From positions 111,725 to 175,724 of the forward strand of contig JALIHJ010000056.1 in assembly GCA_022984795.1 (NCBI GenBank): a DNA stretch of 64,000 nt, in the 5' to 3' direction. Shown here piece after piece: positions 42,901-52,849 of this stretch; positions within the stretch are counted from its first letter, which is position 1, and the number at the start of each line of letters is the position of its first letter. Source of the stretch: Fabrea salina. Taxonomy: Eukaryota; Ciliophora; Heterotrichea; Heterotrichida; Fabreidae. The notes under the pieces are model-generated. The model had not been told where the DNA came from, did not search any database, and saw nothing but the letters and a program-made list of their open reading frames with translations. The translations under genes were made by a program, and so were the position numbers.

Positions 42901-44446
42901 AGTGACTTTAGAATTCTCAGAACCTCTAGACTCAGAACTCCAGAACACTGACTACCAAATCTACCTCCAAAAGAAGTCTATAACCTTTGACTACACTGTT
43001 GTAGAAGTATCAAGATCCAGTTACAACTTTAGGCTTGAGTTTACTGGGTATGTTGCTGAAGGAGAGGTTCTTTTCTTAGATTTCAATCAGAACTCCACTA
43101 TAAAGTCAGAGTCCAAGTTTGTGCTGTCAACCCGGACCCTCCAAATCCAACTTAGTGAGTATCAGCCACCAGAGCCAGAAGCAGTCAGTGAAGCTAGGTC
43201 AAGTGGACAAGTAGTAGCAGGGACTACAGTAACCTCAGCTGTAATTAGCAGTGCTTTCAACCCTAACCCAGCAGCCTTGTGGGCATTGCTCAATACTCTT
43301 GACATATTCATGTACATTCCCTTGTCCAGCAATCCTCTAACACCTGGACTAGAGGCACTTTTTGAAGGACTTGATCTCTTGGAACTTTTTGTACCCAATC
43401 CCTTTGAATACTCATTTGACCCGAAGCTAAGCCCTACCTACAAGCAAACTTTCATAGAATTTGGGTTTGAATCAACCTTGTTCCTGCTCAACATAGGCAA
43501 GAAGTTCACTATTTTTGCTTCAGTAGTGGTAATATGGCCTTTAGTTTGGTTGCTCTCTAAGACAGGAATACCTTTACTAGGCAGAAAGTCCAAAGCCTTT
43601 TTACCAGAGTACAAGTATGGAGTGTTTTTGAGGAACTGGATCCAAATATTTCTTGACTTGTCAGTGGCTTCTGTGATACAATTTTCTGTAGCTCCTTCTT
43701 GGAACGGAATTGTACTGCTTAACTACTGCACAGGGGCTCTTTTTGGACTGTTAATTTTAGTGACTCCTTTGGCACTCACAGTGTTCAACATCAGAAACAA
43801 AAGCAAGATATCTGGCCTCAGTGAAGAATCAGTTTTCTACAGGCGCTGGGGAACTTTGTTTTACGAGTATAAATGCCAATCCAACTCATTCGCCCCCTAC
43901 ACTTACTTAGTGTTCTTTTTGAAGAGAGTGATTTTTGCTTCGAGTTTGGTGCTGCTTGGGGAGTATCCTGTTTTCCAGCACAGTGTGAATGCAGTTGTGA
44001 TGGTTGGGTACACAGCTTTGATTCTAGTTGTGAGACCATTCAAAGACAATATTGAGCAAACAACTGCAATAGTCACTGAAATAGGCACTTCCTTAGTATT
44101 TATAGGGTGCTCTTACTTCTTGCAAGACTCTTGGAGGGATTATGACCAAGAAGTAGAGGATGCACTGATTTACCTTACCTTAGGAGTAGTTATGGTTCAG
44201 TCACTAGCTGGAGTAGTGCCCCTAGCAATAACTATAGCTAAGTGGGTCAAAGAGAAGGTTACTAGACCTACTGTGAGAGTTGAGCCAGCTGAAGCCCCTG
44301 AAGCTTTGAGTCTTTTCAGAGAAAACCACCAAGTTGAAGAGCAGAAAGAAAACACGGCTTTAGAAGTAGTTTCACTTGACGAAGAAGTACTGAGACCAGT
44401 GAACCCAAAACGGGGTAGCCATACAAAGTCAGAGTCTTCTAACTAA
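39905..44446 (+). CDS. Large IPT/PA14/LamG/furin-repeat multi-pass membrane receptor (family member A)
   Basis: 1,513 aa. A signal peptide (1-16) precedes IPT/TIG-like units (~25-100, ~208-262 with SALGGLEVTIAGKSFPDE, and ~545-615) and a PA14-like unit (~275-400, YEGSAGLFRERY and YGYFKAPRTGKYTFYASL). A furin-like Cys cluster follows (~637-680), then a LamG/concanavalin-like fold (~700-895, FTVSMWIRPLSGSG), more Cys-rich repeats (~898-985) and a beta-rich stalk. Several transmembrane helices (~1195-1455) end in a cytosolic tail. IPT plus PA14 recalls fibrocystin (PKHD1)-like proteins, but a multi-pass C-terminus is not part of those. It is probably a cell-surface recognition or adhesion receptor. 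Member C is its inverted paralogue. Confidence 0.85.
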   Translation: MFARLMGMFLLSHAIQIDRMATPYRDKVDPSSFYGLSSAFFEGKFDDLDTSHYAATIGGQECEIISLSETELECLIPPWESTDGASAELRVEHEGSEIYSKDLNYGNVYPIIALNRNEASTGDKINTYLLWSNSHEIQSGYVETNPLKIEPKWNWGGFFDSGRVELGNNIHGDSNFKLGVTGVEQIDMAWTGAGYTLEGKEYFFRTIASVESISHNEGSALGGLEVTIAGKSFPDETGRVRVEIDGSDCQVTSAGFSTITCRTGAYYKTTTKSYYEGSAGLFRERYGHGTTDLELEGFIPNADLDYNLVQKDSKIYGYFKAPRTGKYTFYASLNDKAKVWLSTDADPSNKNKIMDMPPVLTPFMYFNGTYKSNEIQLSRGELYYLEIAQENCCAHGFFSLGVEIPGNGKLYRNRIPLVKRVDITNLHNSHPIEYKGQHKSIGLLDCSLNEQLNYYQKQLGSQYFNLYIYCLKNTLYVAVPGYMNPQPEDLKFRDTGDNLIEGELLHQPSDSQFWFVIPSEFLRTYQTKPQLRVWIDDRLTMCTGNCSFEYKNVPIVMSFSLNSNTVTINGQNFPVDVSKLEVKIGPADCKIDLNSPSSIKCELESYTEGNYQPQVTYDGYYSIVLDSGINYNITLKCAENCLKCYSSSTFDCIECETSYYLVQGVCSSICPTGYSCSSTLSSGSELAFKLKLNTLQNVLEDSENSIPVLTGVNNQFYHFFHETDPYPAKDRGYYFRGSSVMQLPPYGDVSEPLLILAPQFTVSMWIRPLSGSGVLLSKQHTNYTSILEIGLSDYSLYAALDETSQSPDKLNNYWNLVTVRTFVDQDQFKLEAYYNSTSVLSKTLGENWFKDSDSDFYFSIGAKHSSSTFSNFFTGFIWEVRVYNSVIDLEDLFQDSNFCPMQNSDKCLPLCAIEQFWDGEQCRECLPNCDFGCINNSTCSLCGNDLCTDCQFEVCTECVQNAILNSSETCACKEGYYSQYGLCTQGEFYAELSSNSGNLVTLEFSEPLDSELQNTDYQIYLQKKSITFDYTVVEVSRSSYNFRLEFTGYVAEGEVLFLDFNQNSTIKSESKFVLSTRTLQIQLSEYQPPEPEAVSEARSSGQVVAGTTVTSAVISSAFNPNPAALWALLNTLDIFMYIPLSSNPLTPGLEALFEGLDLLELFVPNPFEYSFDPKLSPTYKQTFIEFGFESTLFLLNIGKKFTIFASVVVIWPLVWLLSKTGIPLLGRKSKAFLPEYKYGVFLRNWIQIFLDLSVASVIQFSVAPSWNGIVLLNYCTGALFGLLILVTPLALTVFNIRNKSKISGLSEESVFYRRWGTLFYEYKCQSNSFAPYTYLVFFLKRVIFASSLVLLGEYPVFQHSVNAVVMVGYTALILVVRPFKDNIEQTTAIVTEIGTSLVFIGCSYFLQDSWRDYDQEVEDALIYLTLGVVMVQSLAGVVPLAITIAKWVKEKVTRPTVRVEPAEAPEALSLFRENHQVEEQKENTALEVVSLDEEVLRPVNPKRGSHTKSESSN

Positions 44447-45004
44447 GTTATTCAAGCTATTAGTTAAGCCTTAATTCAGTATTTACTAAGTTAATCTGGA
44501 TTGCTGTAGCAAGGAGTGACTTTAGACCAAATACAAGACTTTCTGATCTCCTTACTCGTAGCTTTAAAGAATTCTAGCAATGTAATTAGCCAATGTTAAT
44601 GTGAAGTTAATAAATGCGATCGTGCCAAGCGGAAGTGACCCAAACAAAGGTACTACTGATCCCAATACTCCTTTGGGCTTAGTAGTCTGTACTTTTTTGG
44701 GATCCCACCAACTACCAAGCGACGTTAGATAAAAGGACTGCGAAGATAACGAAGTTCTCTGCTTTATAGGCAAGAAAGGGGGAATGCAAGCCAGAACTAC
44801 TATACTCAGTATAACGGGGTTAAGCCTAGAGTAACAATGATTATTATAGGGTGTTAATGCTAGGGTTCTGCAAATGTCTCAGAGAGTGATAAAGTAATTA
44901 AGCATAGCTAGTTATAAAGTTAGGTTCTAAGCATTTGGCCATTGCCTCTGTGCAAGAACTAATTAATCAACGCTAATCAATCTTTAACAAAATTATTCAG
45001 TATA
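44447..45004. other. 558-nt intergenic stretch between receptor genes A and B
   Basis: No tRNA-like A/B boxes, long repeat or intact gene seen. It holds one start-less open frame on the minus strand (separate entry). The last bases before gene B are A/T-rich (AAAATTATTCAGTATA). Confidence 0.5.
44564..44878 (-). other. Start-less open frame with hydrophobic segments, possible relic
   Basis: 104 codons open from after a TGA to TAA, with no ATG. Two hydrophobic stretches (VILSIVVLACIPPFL and GTIAFINFTLTLANYIA) would suit a small two-pass membrane protein. No GTAA…TAG 15-nt intron upstream supplies a start. It could be a relic of an unrecognised gene or chance. Confidence 0.25.
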
Positions 45005-48000
45005 ATGATGAAAAGTTACGTTTTACCGATTTTGCTTGTTGAAATATTTGCTTACCCGTTTTGCTCTGATCCAGACGAAAGCCCCTGCACTAACTGTAAC
45101 CCAAGTTATTACTTACTTGAAGGTGTTTGTTTGAAAGCATGTCCCACTGGGTGCACTGAAAGTTCATCTTCTTGTGAATGCTCGGACACCCTCAACGATG
45201 TTTTTGACGTCAAATTCTACGAAAACACTGACATAAAAATCAAAACTATCAACGACTTCACCCAGAGTACAGACCTTACAGGTGTTGAATTAATTCATAG
45301 GACGGATCCCAGTCCTACCGAAGAAAGGGGCTACTACTTTGCGAAGGATTCTTCTTACAAGTCGAGTCAAGAGTTCTTTCCTGGGATCAGTAACGCTTTG
45401 ATTTATTGGATAAAACCTTCGAAGGATGGAAGGGTTATAACTATGGTGGACTCAGGAGTCCATTATAAGGTTGATAGGTCTGGAGGGAATTGGGCTTTCA
45501 CAACTAATTACACCAGCACTATAGATGGAGCTTATGAAACTGGGCACTTAACAACTAAACGTCAGTCTCGTGGGTGGGAAAAGGTGACCATCATAATGGA
45601 GCAAGTTGACGAAAACAATTGCACATTGAAAGGACTCATCAATAGCGAGCCAAAAAGCACAACTACTATAGAAAACTGTTGGTTTAGCTTTCAGTTTGAC
45701 TCATCGTCTTCAGTTGAATGGGTAATAGGCAAAAGTGATGCTGATGGGTTTGTGGGCCTTTTGTATAGGGTTCTTTTTAGGAACTCTGAGACTGATGAGC
45801 CTTTTACTTTGCCAAGCAATAGTTACAATGAGGAATACTATGATAATGAATGTAAAGGAAATGCTATAGACACTTGGATTTGTGGAGGTGGTTGCAACTC
45901 GGGTCCTTCAGTTCAAGGAGTCTGCATGCTTGACTGTCCTTTTGAATTTAATTGCACCAGTCACATGGAATCACTTCCAACAGGCTCTGTGCTAGAAGAA
46001 AACTTTGACCAGAGTCCTTGCTCTTACACTTACTTCCAAAGCGGGTCAAATGCTTCAAACTGCTTTCCAAGCACCAACCCTCAAAAAGACGATGTAGTTC
46101 CACTTAAAGGAAGAGGAGCTTACTACAACTACGACAAATTCCTGAAATCCAAAGACCAAGTCTACCTATACCACACCTTTAGCATTAAGCTGTGGGTTTA
46201 CCACATATCAGGAAACATCCTGAAAAAAGGGTCTGAGTTAGTGATTGATAATTCAGGAATGAAACTAGACCTTAAAAATATCTATGGCACTTACAACTCA
46301 ACAAGAATTACAAACTCCATACCCTCTAGTGCCTGGACTGAAATAGGTTTTAGTTGTAAGTTTTCTTTTACCACTACTCTAAAGTCTTACAAGGATGGTA
46401 GTCCTGTGGAAACCCACACTTTCGAGGACGTTTTTAGACAAACTAATTTGCTTTACTTTTTTATAGGAGACTTTGTTGGAGAAGGCATCATATACAAGTT
46501 CAAGTTGTGGCAAAATGAAGTTGATCTTTCAGGAACAATTGCCGGACCCCCAAACACTTCTGGTTACACTAACTGTGGAAGCTGTACATGGAGTGGAATC
46601 TTCACTCCTTGCTTTACTGACACCTTAAATGCTTGTGTTGATGGAGATCAGTACCTTTGTGTGGAGAATGTTCCCAAATGCAACACTTGCTTTGATGGCT
46701 GCAAAAGTTGTTCAGGGGATGAGTACTATGAATGCACTAGCTGCATGGCTGGCTTCTTCCTTCTAGATGAGTTTATGTGTGTGGAGGATTGCCCAAATGG
46801 ATTAAAAACCAACATTACAGATAGGAAATGTGAAGTTGTGGATGGAAATAGGCTTGGTCTAGGAGCTGACTTTAACAACCTTGTTACAATGAAGCATCTC
46901 AATTTCAAAAAAGAGCCTTATCCGTCTAAACTTAGAGGATACTACTTTAATCAAGATTCTACAGGTAAAAAGAGGAACTTCGTCATAGGACCTCAATTCA
47001 CTATTTTGGGGTGGATTAGACTCAAAGAAGATGGAATCTTGCTGAGTAAAGGCTACACTGAGCCTGTTCTTAAGTTCGCCTCAGAAAAGCTACAACTCAA
47101 CATTGAAACTGAGTCAGGGGAAACAGTTTCTTTGGAAAGCACTTCTAGCTTTAAAGACACTTGGACTTACTTTTCTGTTTCTGGAGAAATTCTTGAAGAC
47201 GGAAAAACTAAGTTTCTGCTGAAAGTAAATGATACTCATGAGCATAATTATACTACCTCTGGGGCAACATTCTTTTTAGATAATAAGCAAGTTGGATTTG
47301 AACTAGTTTTGGGGAATGATGCAAACTCTTTTGTAGGGTTTTTGTGGAGCATCAGAATATACAATATTCACGGAATGGAAGCAGAAGGGTTTTCTACTAC
47401 GAACTGTTCTTCTGAGTGTTCTGGATTCTGTCCAACTGAGCTCATTTGCCCTAGTGACTGCGAATTAGACCATTACCCTGATGGAACTGGGTGCTCTCCT
47501 TGTAAGTCTGGGTGTGATAAAGGATGTGTGAGACCTGAAAACTGCAGGCTTTGTGCTCATGAGCTTTGCCGTAAATGTGGTTACTTCACTGAGTTTTATG
47601 ATTCACAAAAGTCATGCAGTCGTTGTCAATCCAATGCACATTTCAATGGGGATAGCTGTGAGTGCAATTTGAAGTATTACAAAAACGAAGCAGTTAAAGC
47701 TTGTCATTCCTGTACTCCAGGGTGTGATAGATGCACTTCTTCTCTTTTCACAAACTGCACTCAGTGTAGCTCTACTCACTTTCCAATACAAGGCGTCTGC
47801 CATCTTTTTTGTCCTTCAGGTGTATGTGATCCAGTTGATGACTTTGTATTCCACCTACAACCTCACGCCTTTCAAAACATTGTCATAGACACTCAGTTTT
47901 CTATTCCAGTACTCACAGGAAATAATAACAGTTTCTATCCAACTCCTGGTGTCCATGACCCAACTCCCGCCAAAGACAGAGGCTATTACTTTGGCGGCTC

Positions 48001-50707
48001 AGCTTACATGCAACTGCCACCCTACAACTCAGTAACTACACCACTGCTCACTCTAGCTCCTGAGTTCACTCTAGCAATGTGGATAAGACCTACTGCTGAC
48101 TCTGGGACTCTTATAACCAAACAAAGAGATTCATCAGGAGTAAGTACCAAATTCAAAGTCTCACTCAACTCCAAGCAACCCCAAGTAGACCTGGGCCTAA
48201 CCTCAACTCCTCACTCCTCGGCTGACTCAACAAAAGAAGCCTGGAACTTTCTGGTAGTTGGAACACACTTAGACTCATCGGTGCCTGAGTTCAGAGTTTC
48301 TGCCTACCTAGACACTACCCAAGTGATTTCTAACAGTTTGGGGAATGATTGGCTAGTGGACCTAGAAGACTCTTACCTGTTCTCAATAGGAGCCGAACAT
48401 TCAGACCAAACTACATTTGACAACTTCTACACTGGGTTCCTTTGGGAAGTGAGAATTTACAACTCACACAGAGATCCTACTACTTTGCTGCAGTCTTCTA
48501 ATTGCGAGTCCTGCAGTTTCTGCCCTATAGACAACCAAGACCAATGCCTACCTAACTGCTTAATCACTGACTTCTGGGATGGAAATGATTGTGTGGAGTG
48601 CGACTCTGAGTGTACTAGTGGATGCTCTAGACAGCACACTTGTAACTTGTGTGGAGACTCCTTTTGTGCAAGTTGCAGTAGCTTCGAAGAAGAAGACTGC
48701 ACTCAATGCAAAGCCAATGCCTCTGGGAAGCCTTGTCTATGTGACGAAGGCTATGCATTAGACAGATTGAACCTAACCTGCATTGAGTGTGGACCTCCAA
48801 ATAATAGAGAAATTATAGACAGAAAATGCTACTGTGTAAAAGGCTACTTCAACAGCAGTCCTACCAAAATTGAGTGCACTGAATGCCACTCCTCATGCGA
48901 AACTTGCTCAGGCCCAGATGCCATTGACTGCCTTTCGTGCGACGGCTTTTACCTCTACGAAGACGGAAGTTGCGGACCTTGCCCCCATGGAACTTACTTA
49001 GAAGGCACTGAATGTTTAGAGTGTATGGAGCTGTGTGCAATTTGTATAAGTGAAGATAAATGCATAAACTGTGTAGAAAATGCTTTCATGAACATCAATA
49101 ACGCTTGCTCCTGTAACAAAGGATTCACTAGCCTTAACAACACTTGCGAGTGCTTGAGCGGATCTATAAGAGACGAAGTTTGCACTGACTTCTACTCAAA
49201 CTTGACTTGCAGCAAAAATAACCTGCTCACACTTACCTTTTCACAGGAACTAGCGCCTCCACTGACCCAAGAAAATATTTTTATTCACCTAAAAAACAAA
49301 AGCATTGAGTACACCTACTCATTCAAAGAAGTAAACAAGGCCAAGTACGAGATGAAGCTAGAGTTTAACACCTTTTATGTGTCAGAAGGAGAGCTTGCTA
49401 CTCTGGAATTTTTGTCAGAGATAAACAGCACTTCTGGGTTTAGTTTGGGAGTCAAGCAGCTAGAAACAAGCCTATCAAAGTATGACACTTACAAACCTTT
49501 ATTTGATAAGGGTAAAACAACAGCCCAAGTAACAGCAGGTGTTGCAGGAGCTATGGGTGGAGTGTCGATACTCATAAACGGAAACCCTGCAGACATCTGG
49601 TCAATGTTAAACAACATTCAGCTACTCTCCTACCTTGTTATGAGCAACAACCCACTAACTCCTACTTTGAGGGGTTTGTTTGAAGGACTTGATGTGTTCC
49701 AATACGCCTCTGACTTATTCAGCTACTTGCTTAAGTTAGTCACAGGGAAAGACTCTAAGTACTACGAAAACAAGTACGGAATAACTTCAGAAATGTTTTT
49801 GTTCAATGCTGGAGTAAACATTGTGATCATGTTCCTCATGCTGCTGAATTGGCCTGTAGTATGGTTGCTTTCCAAGATTCCAAGTTTACAGAATAGACTC
49901 AAGCCAGTGCTAAGGGAGTACAAGTACAATGCATTCCTAAGATACTGGATTCAATGTTACCTGGAACTGTCGATAGCTTGCTTTATACAGGTGTCTTCAG
50001 TTCCTGACTCAGAAACAATTGGAGTTGTTAACTTTATAGTAGGGTTCTTAGTTACTCTTTCTATAGTAGCAACTCCTTTTGTGTTGTTTGGATTCTGCAA
50101 GAAGTACAAGGACAGGATTATTAGCCTGTCTGATGAATCCAACTTCTATTTAAGCTGGGGAACACTCTTCTACGAGTTCAACTGCAGCTCAAACTTCAAC
50201 CCCAGTTTAACCTACCCAGTGTTCATCTTAAGAAGAATGCTTTTGTCTATGAGTCTGGTTCTACTTGGAAACTTTCCATACACTCAGGCTGGTATCAATG
50301 CTGCTTTGAGTATTGGGTACACTGTGTTTCTGTTCAAAGTAGCTCCCTACAAAGAAGCAAAGACCCAACTAGCCTCAGCCTCAGCTGAAGTTGTTCTTAG
50401 TTTAGTGTTCCTGCTAGTCACCTACTTCTTGCAGACTGACTTCCGAGGCATTGACTGGCTAGTTGAAATCTCAGTAGTATGCTCAACAGTAGGCGCAATT
50501 GCCTTCCAGTCACTAGTCACAATCTGCTACTTCGTATACCAAAAGTGCTGCAAAAAAGAACAGGTAGATATAAGCGAAGTCACAGAAATTAATTCAACCC
50601 AAAACCACCTGTTCTTTCAGAGAAGAAACCAAGCAAAAGTAGCTCCAGAAGTACTAAGTCCTGAAAGCGAAGAAACAGAAAACAATACCTTCGAAGACCG
50701 TAACTAA
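45005..50707 (+). CDS. Very large LamG-repeat/furin-repeat multi-pass membrane receptor (family member B)
   Basis: 1,900 aa. A signal peptide (~1-20) precedes alternating Cys-rich and LamG-like units. Four LamG-type modules can be traced (~70-285, ~330-512, ~615-800, ~950-1160), each introduced by the family's DP-P-ERGYYF or KDRGYYF-type motif. Long furin-like Cys repeats (~1165-1390) and the beta-rich stalk precede the C-terminal multi-pass region (~1590-1845) with the family signatures NPLTPTLRGLFEGLD and YLSWGTLFYEFNC. It lacks the IPT and PA14 units of A and C, so the family varies by exchanging N-terminal modules on a constant membrane domain. It is probably a surface receptor or adhesion protein. 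Confidence 0.85.
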   Translation: MMKSYVLPILLVEIFAYPFCSDPDESPCTNCNPSYYLLEGVCLKACPTGCTESSSSCECSDTLNDVFDVKFYENTDIKIKTINDFTQSTDLTGVELIHRTDPSPTEERGYYFAKDSSYKSSQEFFPGISNALIYWIKPSKDGRVITMVDSGVHYKVDRSGGNWAFTTNYTSTIDGAYETGHLTTKRQSRGWEKVTIIMEQVDENNCTLKGLINSEPKSTTTIENCWFSFQFDSSSSVEWVIGKSDADGFVGLLYRVLFRNSETDEPFTLPSNSYNEEYYDNECKGNAIDTWICGGGCNSGPSVQGVCMLDCPFEFNCTSHMESLPTGSVLEENFDQSPCSYTYFQSGSNASNCFPSTNPQKDDVVPLKGRGAYYNYDKFLKSKDQVYLYHTFSIKLWVYHISGNILKKGSELVIDNSGMKLDLKNIYGTYNSTRITNSIPSSAWTEIGFSCKFSFTTTLKSYKDGSPVETHTFEDVFRQTNLLYFFIGDFVGEGIIYKFKLWQNEVDLSGTIAGPPNTSGYTNCGSCTWSGIFTPCFTDTLNACVDGDQYLCVENVPKCNTCFDGCKSCSGDEYYECTSCMAGFFLLDEFMCVEDCPNGLKTNITDRKCEVVDGNRLGLGADFNNLVTMKHLNFKKEPYPSKLRGYYFNQDSTGKKRNFVIGPQFTILGWIRLKEDGILLSKGYTEPVLKFASEKLQLNIETESGETVSLESTSSFKDTWTYFSVSGEILEDGKTKFLLKVNDTHEHNYTTSGATFFLDNKQVGFELVLGNDANSFVGFLWSIRIYNIHGMEAEGFSTTNCSSECSGFCPTELICPSDCELDHYPDGTGCSPCKSGCDKGCVRPENCRLCAHELCRKCGYFTEFYDSQKSCSRCQSNAHFNGDSCECNLKYYKNEAVKACHSCTPGCDRCTSSLFTNCTQCSSTHFPIQGVCHLFCPSGVCDPVDDFVFHLQPHAFQNIVIDTQFSIPVLTGNNNSFYPTPGVHDPTPAKDRGYYFGGSAYMQLPPYNSVTTPLLTLAPEFTLAMWIRPTADSGTLITKQRDSSGVSTKFKVSLNSKQPQVDLGLTSTPHSSADSTKEAWNFLVVGTHLDSSVPEFRVSAYLDTTQVISNSLGNDWLVDLEDSYLFSIGAEHSDQTTFDNFYTGFLWEVRIYNSHRDPTTLLQSSNCESCSFCPIDNQDQCLPNCLITDFWDGNDCVECDSECTSGCSRQHTCNLCGDSFCASCSSFEEEDCTQCKANASGKPCLCDEGYALDRLNLTCIECGPPNNREIIDRKCYCVKGYFNSSPTKIECTECHSSCETCSGPDAIDCLSCDGFYLYEDGSCGPCPHGTYLEGTECLECMELCAICISEDKCINCVENAFMNINNACSCNKGFTSLNNTCECLSGSIRDEVCTDFYSNLTCSKNNLLTLTFSQELAPPLTQENIFIHLKNKSIEYTYSFKEVNKAKYEMKLEFNTFYVSEGELATLEFLSEINSTSGFSLGVKQLETSLSKYDTYKPLFDKGKTTAQVTAGVAGAMGGVSILINGNPADIWSMLNNIQLLSYLVMSNNPLTPTLRGLFEGLDVFQYASDLFSYLLKLVTGKDSKYYENKYGITSEMFLFNAGVNIVIMFLMLLNWPVVWLLSKIPSLQNRLKPVLREYKYNAFLRYWIQCYLELSIACFIQVSSVPDSETIGVVNFIVGFLVTLSIVATPFVLFGFCKKYKDRIISLSDESNFYLSWGTLFYEFNCSSNFNPSLTYPVFILRRMLLSMSLVLLGNFPYTQAGINAALSIGYTVFLFKVAPYKEAKTQLASASAEVVLSLVFLLVTYFLQTDFRGIDWLVEISVVCSTVGAIAFQSLVTICYFVYQKCCKKEQVDISEVTEINSTQNHLFFQRRNQAKVAPEVLSPESEETENNTFEDRN

Positions 50708-51192
50708 TTTAAATTCCTTAAACAATAAATTTAACTAAGAAACTAAAACGATGAATAGACTGTTTAAAACACTTCTTAGTTCTTCTGAACTACCAGAGCA
50801 ATTTCTGTCTTTCTAAGTTTTCATCATTCATAAATGGTTGTGAGCTGAGTTTAACATTCCTTCAGATCAACAAAGAAAACCCTGCACGACTTGGAACCTT
50901 CAAGCAAACTTCAGAGACTCAAAAGAACACCCTCAACAAATACATGCTTAGTGCCCGGGCTTTGGGAACTCGCCTTATACCTATGAAGACTGAAGTGGCT
51001 TCACACTTGCTCAACTTGGACCTTTCGCTTCAAACTGTAGCCTCTGGAATGCGTGAAGCTTAACCTATGGACACGCTGTCCCAAGTTTATGAAGCACCAC
51101 AAACCTACAGAAGGTTAGGGCACAGATAAGCTTATGAGGCACCATTTTTTGAACTCTTATTTCATAGATAGGCTAGTGATTATAATCTGAAA
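50708..51192. other. 485-nt intergenic stretch with a coding relic
   Basis: Besides the start-less frame listed separately it is A/T-rich filler. The last 30 bases (GTGATTATAATCTGAAA before ATG) resemble the leader of the gene at 27721. Confidence 0.5.
50755..51063 (+). pseudogene. Start-less coding relic
   Basis: 102 codons are open from a TGA to TAA 51063. The second half has strongly protein-like composition (NPARLGTFKQTSETQ, SHLLNLDLSLQTVASGMREA). There is no ATG in frame. The overlapping ATG at 50751 stops after 21 codons, and no consensus 15-nt intron joins the two. I recognise no family. Confidence 0.35.
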
Positions 51193-52809
51193 ATGGTTGA
51201 ATCAAATAGAACGAAGAAACTAGTCGAACTAGAGCCCAGTTTCCAGGTATTAAGTGAAGGCAAGGCGTTAATTCCCCAAGACTCGCCAGCATCAGTTGTT
51301 TCTGTGATCGGTGTCATGTCATCTGGCAAGTCAACTTTGATGAACACTCTTGTAGGACACAAAGTTTTCCACGTAGAAGACGATGTGGCCAATGCATGCA
51401 AAAACACCACTGAAGGAATAGACATCTATGAGTCAAGCGGTCAAATATACCTAGACTGCGAAGGAGCTTTCAACCAAGAAGGAGACGGAGATAAAATTAT
51501 ACAAATGGCAGCTTTTGTGTCTTGTTTTTCTGACACTATTTTGATTCTTGTGAGAAAAGAAGAGTGCCATTCAAATAATTCTGTCTTTGACAAGTTCCTG
51601 ATGCCTCTTTTCTTCAACAAGTTACTTAGAGGAAGAACTCAGAAAAACAACATTGTAGTTGCAGTCAAAGACCTTCCGAAGAAAGCACTTAATAACGAAG
51701 ATCAGCTAGAAAAGATAAGAAAAGATGCCAAAAAAAGACTGAAAAGTGAATGGGAGAGGGCTATTGAAAAGCTAAATCAAGTGTTTCAGAACTGGACTCC
51801 GTGGAGTCTACAAGACGATTTCAATGTGCATGTTGAGTTTGTTAAGTTCAATGAAGACGATGAGAAGTATGAAAGAATTGAGGGAATTCAAGATATCATA
51901 AGTAGAGACCAAAAGTCTACAACATTGCTCAGAAGACTTGAAGAGTCCAAGACTTACGCAGACGCAAACATTCTAGGAAACATTGATGCAGCTGACGTAG
52001 AAATAAACCTCAAGAAACGAGAGTTTGAATTAAGAATAAAGGAACTTTTTATTGGTGATCCACTAAACACTGAATTTAAGCAGAAACTTGATGAAATTTA
52101 CAACGAAATCAAAACTCCTGCGTGCGAAGTATCTAAAGAAGTCTTTGAGAGAATCAAACAAGAATGGATTCAAAAGGCCATTAGATTCAACTTGAACTAC
52201 ACGAAAGTAGACATCCAATACTTCTACTTTAAATTAGAGTTGTGTAGGCTACTGAAAACTTATTTTGAAAAGTTTTCTGATGAAAATGTAGATGGAAGAA
52301 AAGCAGCATTTGAGAGTGAGTTCGATGAAATGGTTGAAAGCTTTGAGTTGTTAGAAAATTTCGAAGAACAGACCAAACTCAAACAAGAATTGAGACTCAG
52401 AATAAACAAAAAGAAAGAAATGTTCTTGTCAGGATTTCGTAAAAAGCTAATAGGTGCCAGAACTAAAGATATATTGGGGTATGCTATTGGCGTGTTAATT
52501 TTAATCCCCAGAATGGGATGGAGTGTTAGACTAGCAATACTTGGTCTTAAAGTAGTAGATTGGGTTATAGGTAGATTTGCTACTGGAGGCATAAGAAGTT
52601 TCTTTGGCATTTCAATTACAAGTCCTGAAGACATTGATAAAGCTAATGCTGAACTTCAAGAAGAAATAGACCAGCTAGAAAGGGAAATACAAAGACTTGT
52701 AGAGTCTATAAAGCAGTCAGAAGGCTCAAAAGTGGTTTTTGAAATCGACAGTACATTCAAGAGCGACCTTCTACAGTTTGACCTTGAAAATCTTTTAACT
52801 AATAATTAA
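51193..52809 (+). CDS. GBP/dynamin-superfamily GTPase with hydrophobic hairpin
   Basis: 538 aa. G1 is GVMSSGKST (~38-46), G3 is DCEG (~90-93) and G4 reads VKDL (~158), like the RD-type G4 of guanylate-binding proteins, atlastins and Sey1/RHD3. A helical middle domain (~200-420) leads to a hydrophobic stretch of ~50 residues (DILGYAIGVLILIP … VVDWVIG, ~425-462) that could form a membrane-inserted hairpin. A C-terminal coiled coil follows. The family remodels or fuses membranes, or acts in cell-autonomous defence. Codon use (GAT, AAT, ATT frequent) is more A/T-ending than in the core genes, hinting at a different history or low expression. Confidence 0.82.
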   Translation: MVESNRTKKLVELEPSFQVLSEGKALIPQDSPASVVSVIGVMSSGKSTLMNTLVGHKVFHVEDDVANACKNTTEGIDIYESSGQIYLDCEGAFNQEGDGDKIIQMAAFVSCFSDTILILVRKEECHSNNSVFDKFLMPLFFNKLLRGRTQKNNIVVAVKDLPKKALNNEDQLEKIRKDAKKRLKSEWERAIEKLNQVFQNWTPWSLQDDFNVHVEFVKFNEDDEKYERIEGIQDIISRDQKSTTLLRRLEESKTYADANILGNIDAADVEINLKKREFELRIKELFIGDPLNTEFKQKLDEIYNEIKTPACEVSKEVFERIKQEWIQKAIRFNLNYTKVDIQYFYFKLELCRLLKTYFEKFSDENVDGRKAAFESEFDEMVESFELLENFEEQTKLKQELRLRINKKKEMFLSGFRKKLIGARTKDILGYAIGVLILIPRMGWSVRLAILGLKVVDWVIGRFATGGIRSFFGISITSPEDIDKANAELQEEIDQLEREIQRLVESIKQSEGSKVVFEIDSTFKSDLLQFDLENLLTNN

Positions 52810-52849
52810 GAATTGGTTGATTGGAATTCTTTAGTGGTACATTTACTAC

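Noticed and set aside
44790-44810. 16-nt intron (GTTATACTGAGTATAG) supplying a start to the minus-strand frame at 44564
   Set aside because: The start is GTTA, not GTAA, and no ATG exon upstream becomes joined in frame.
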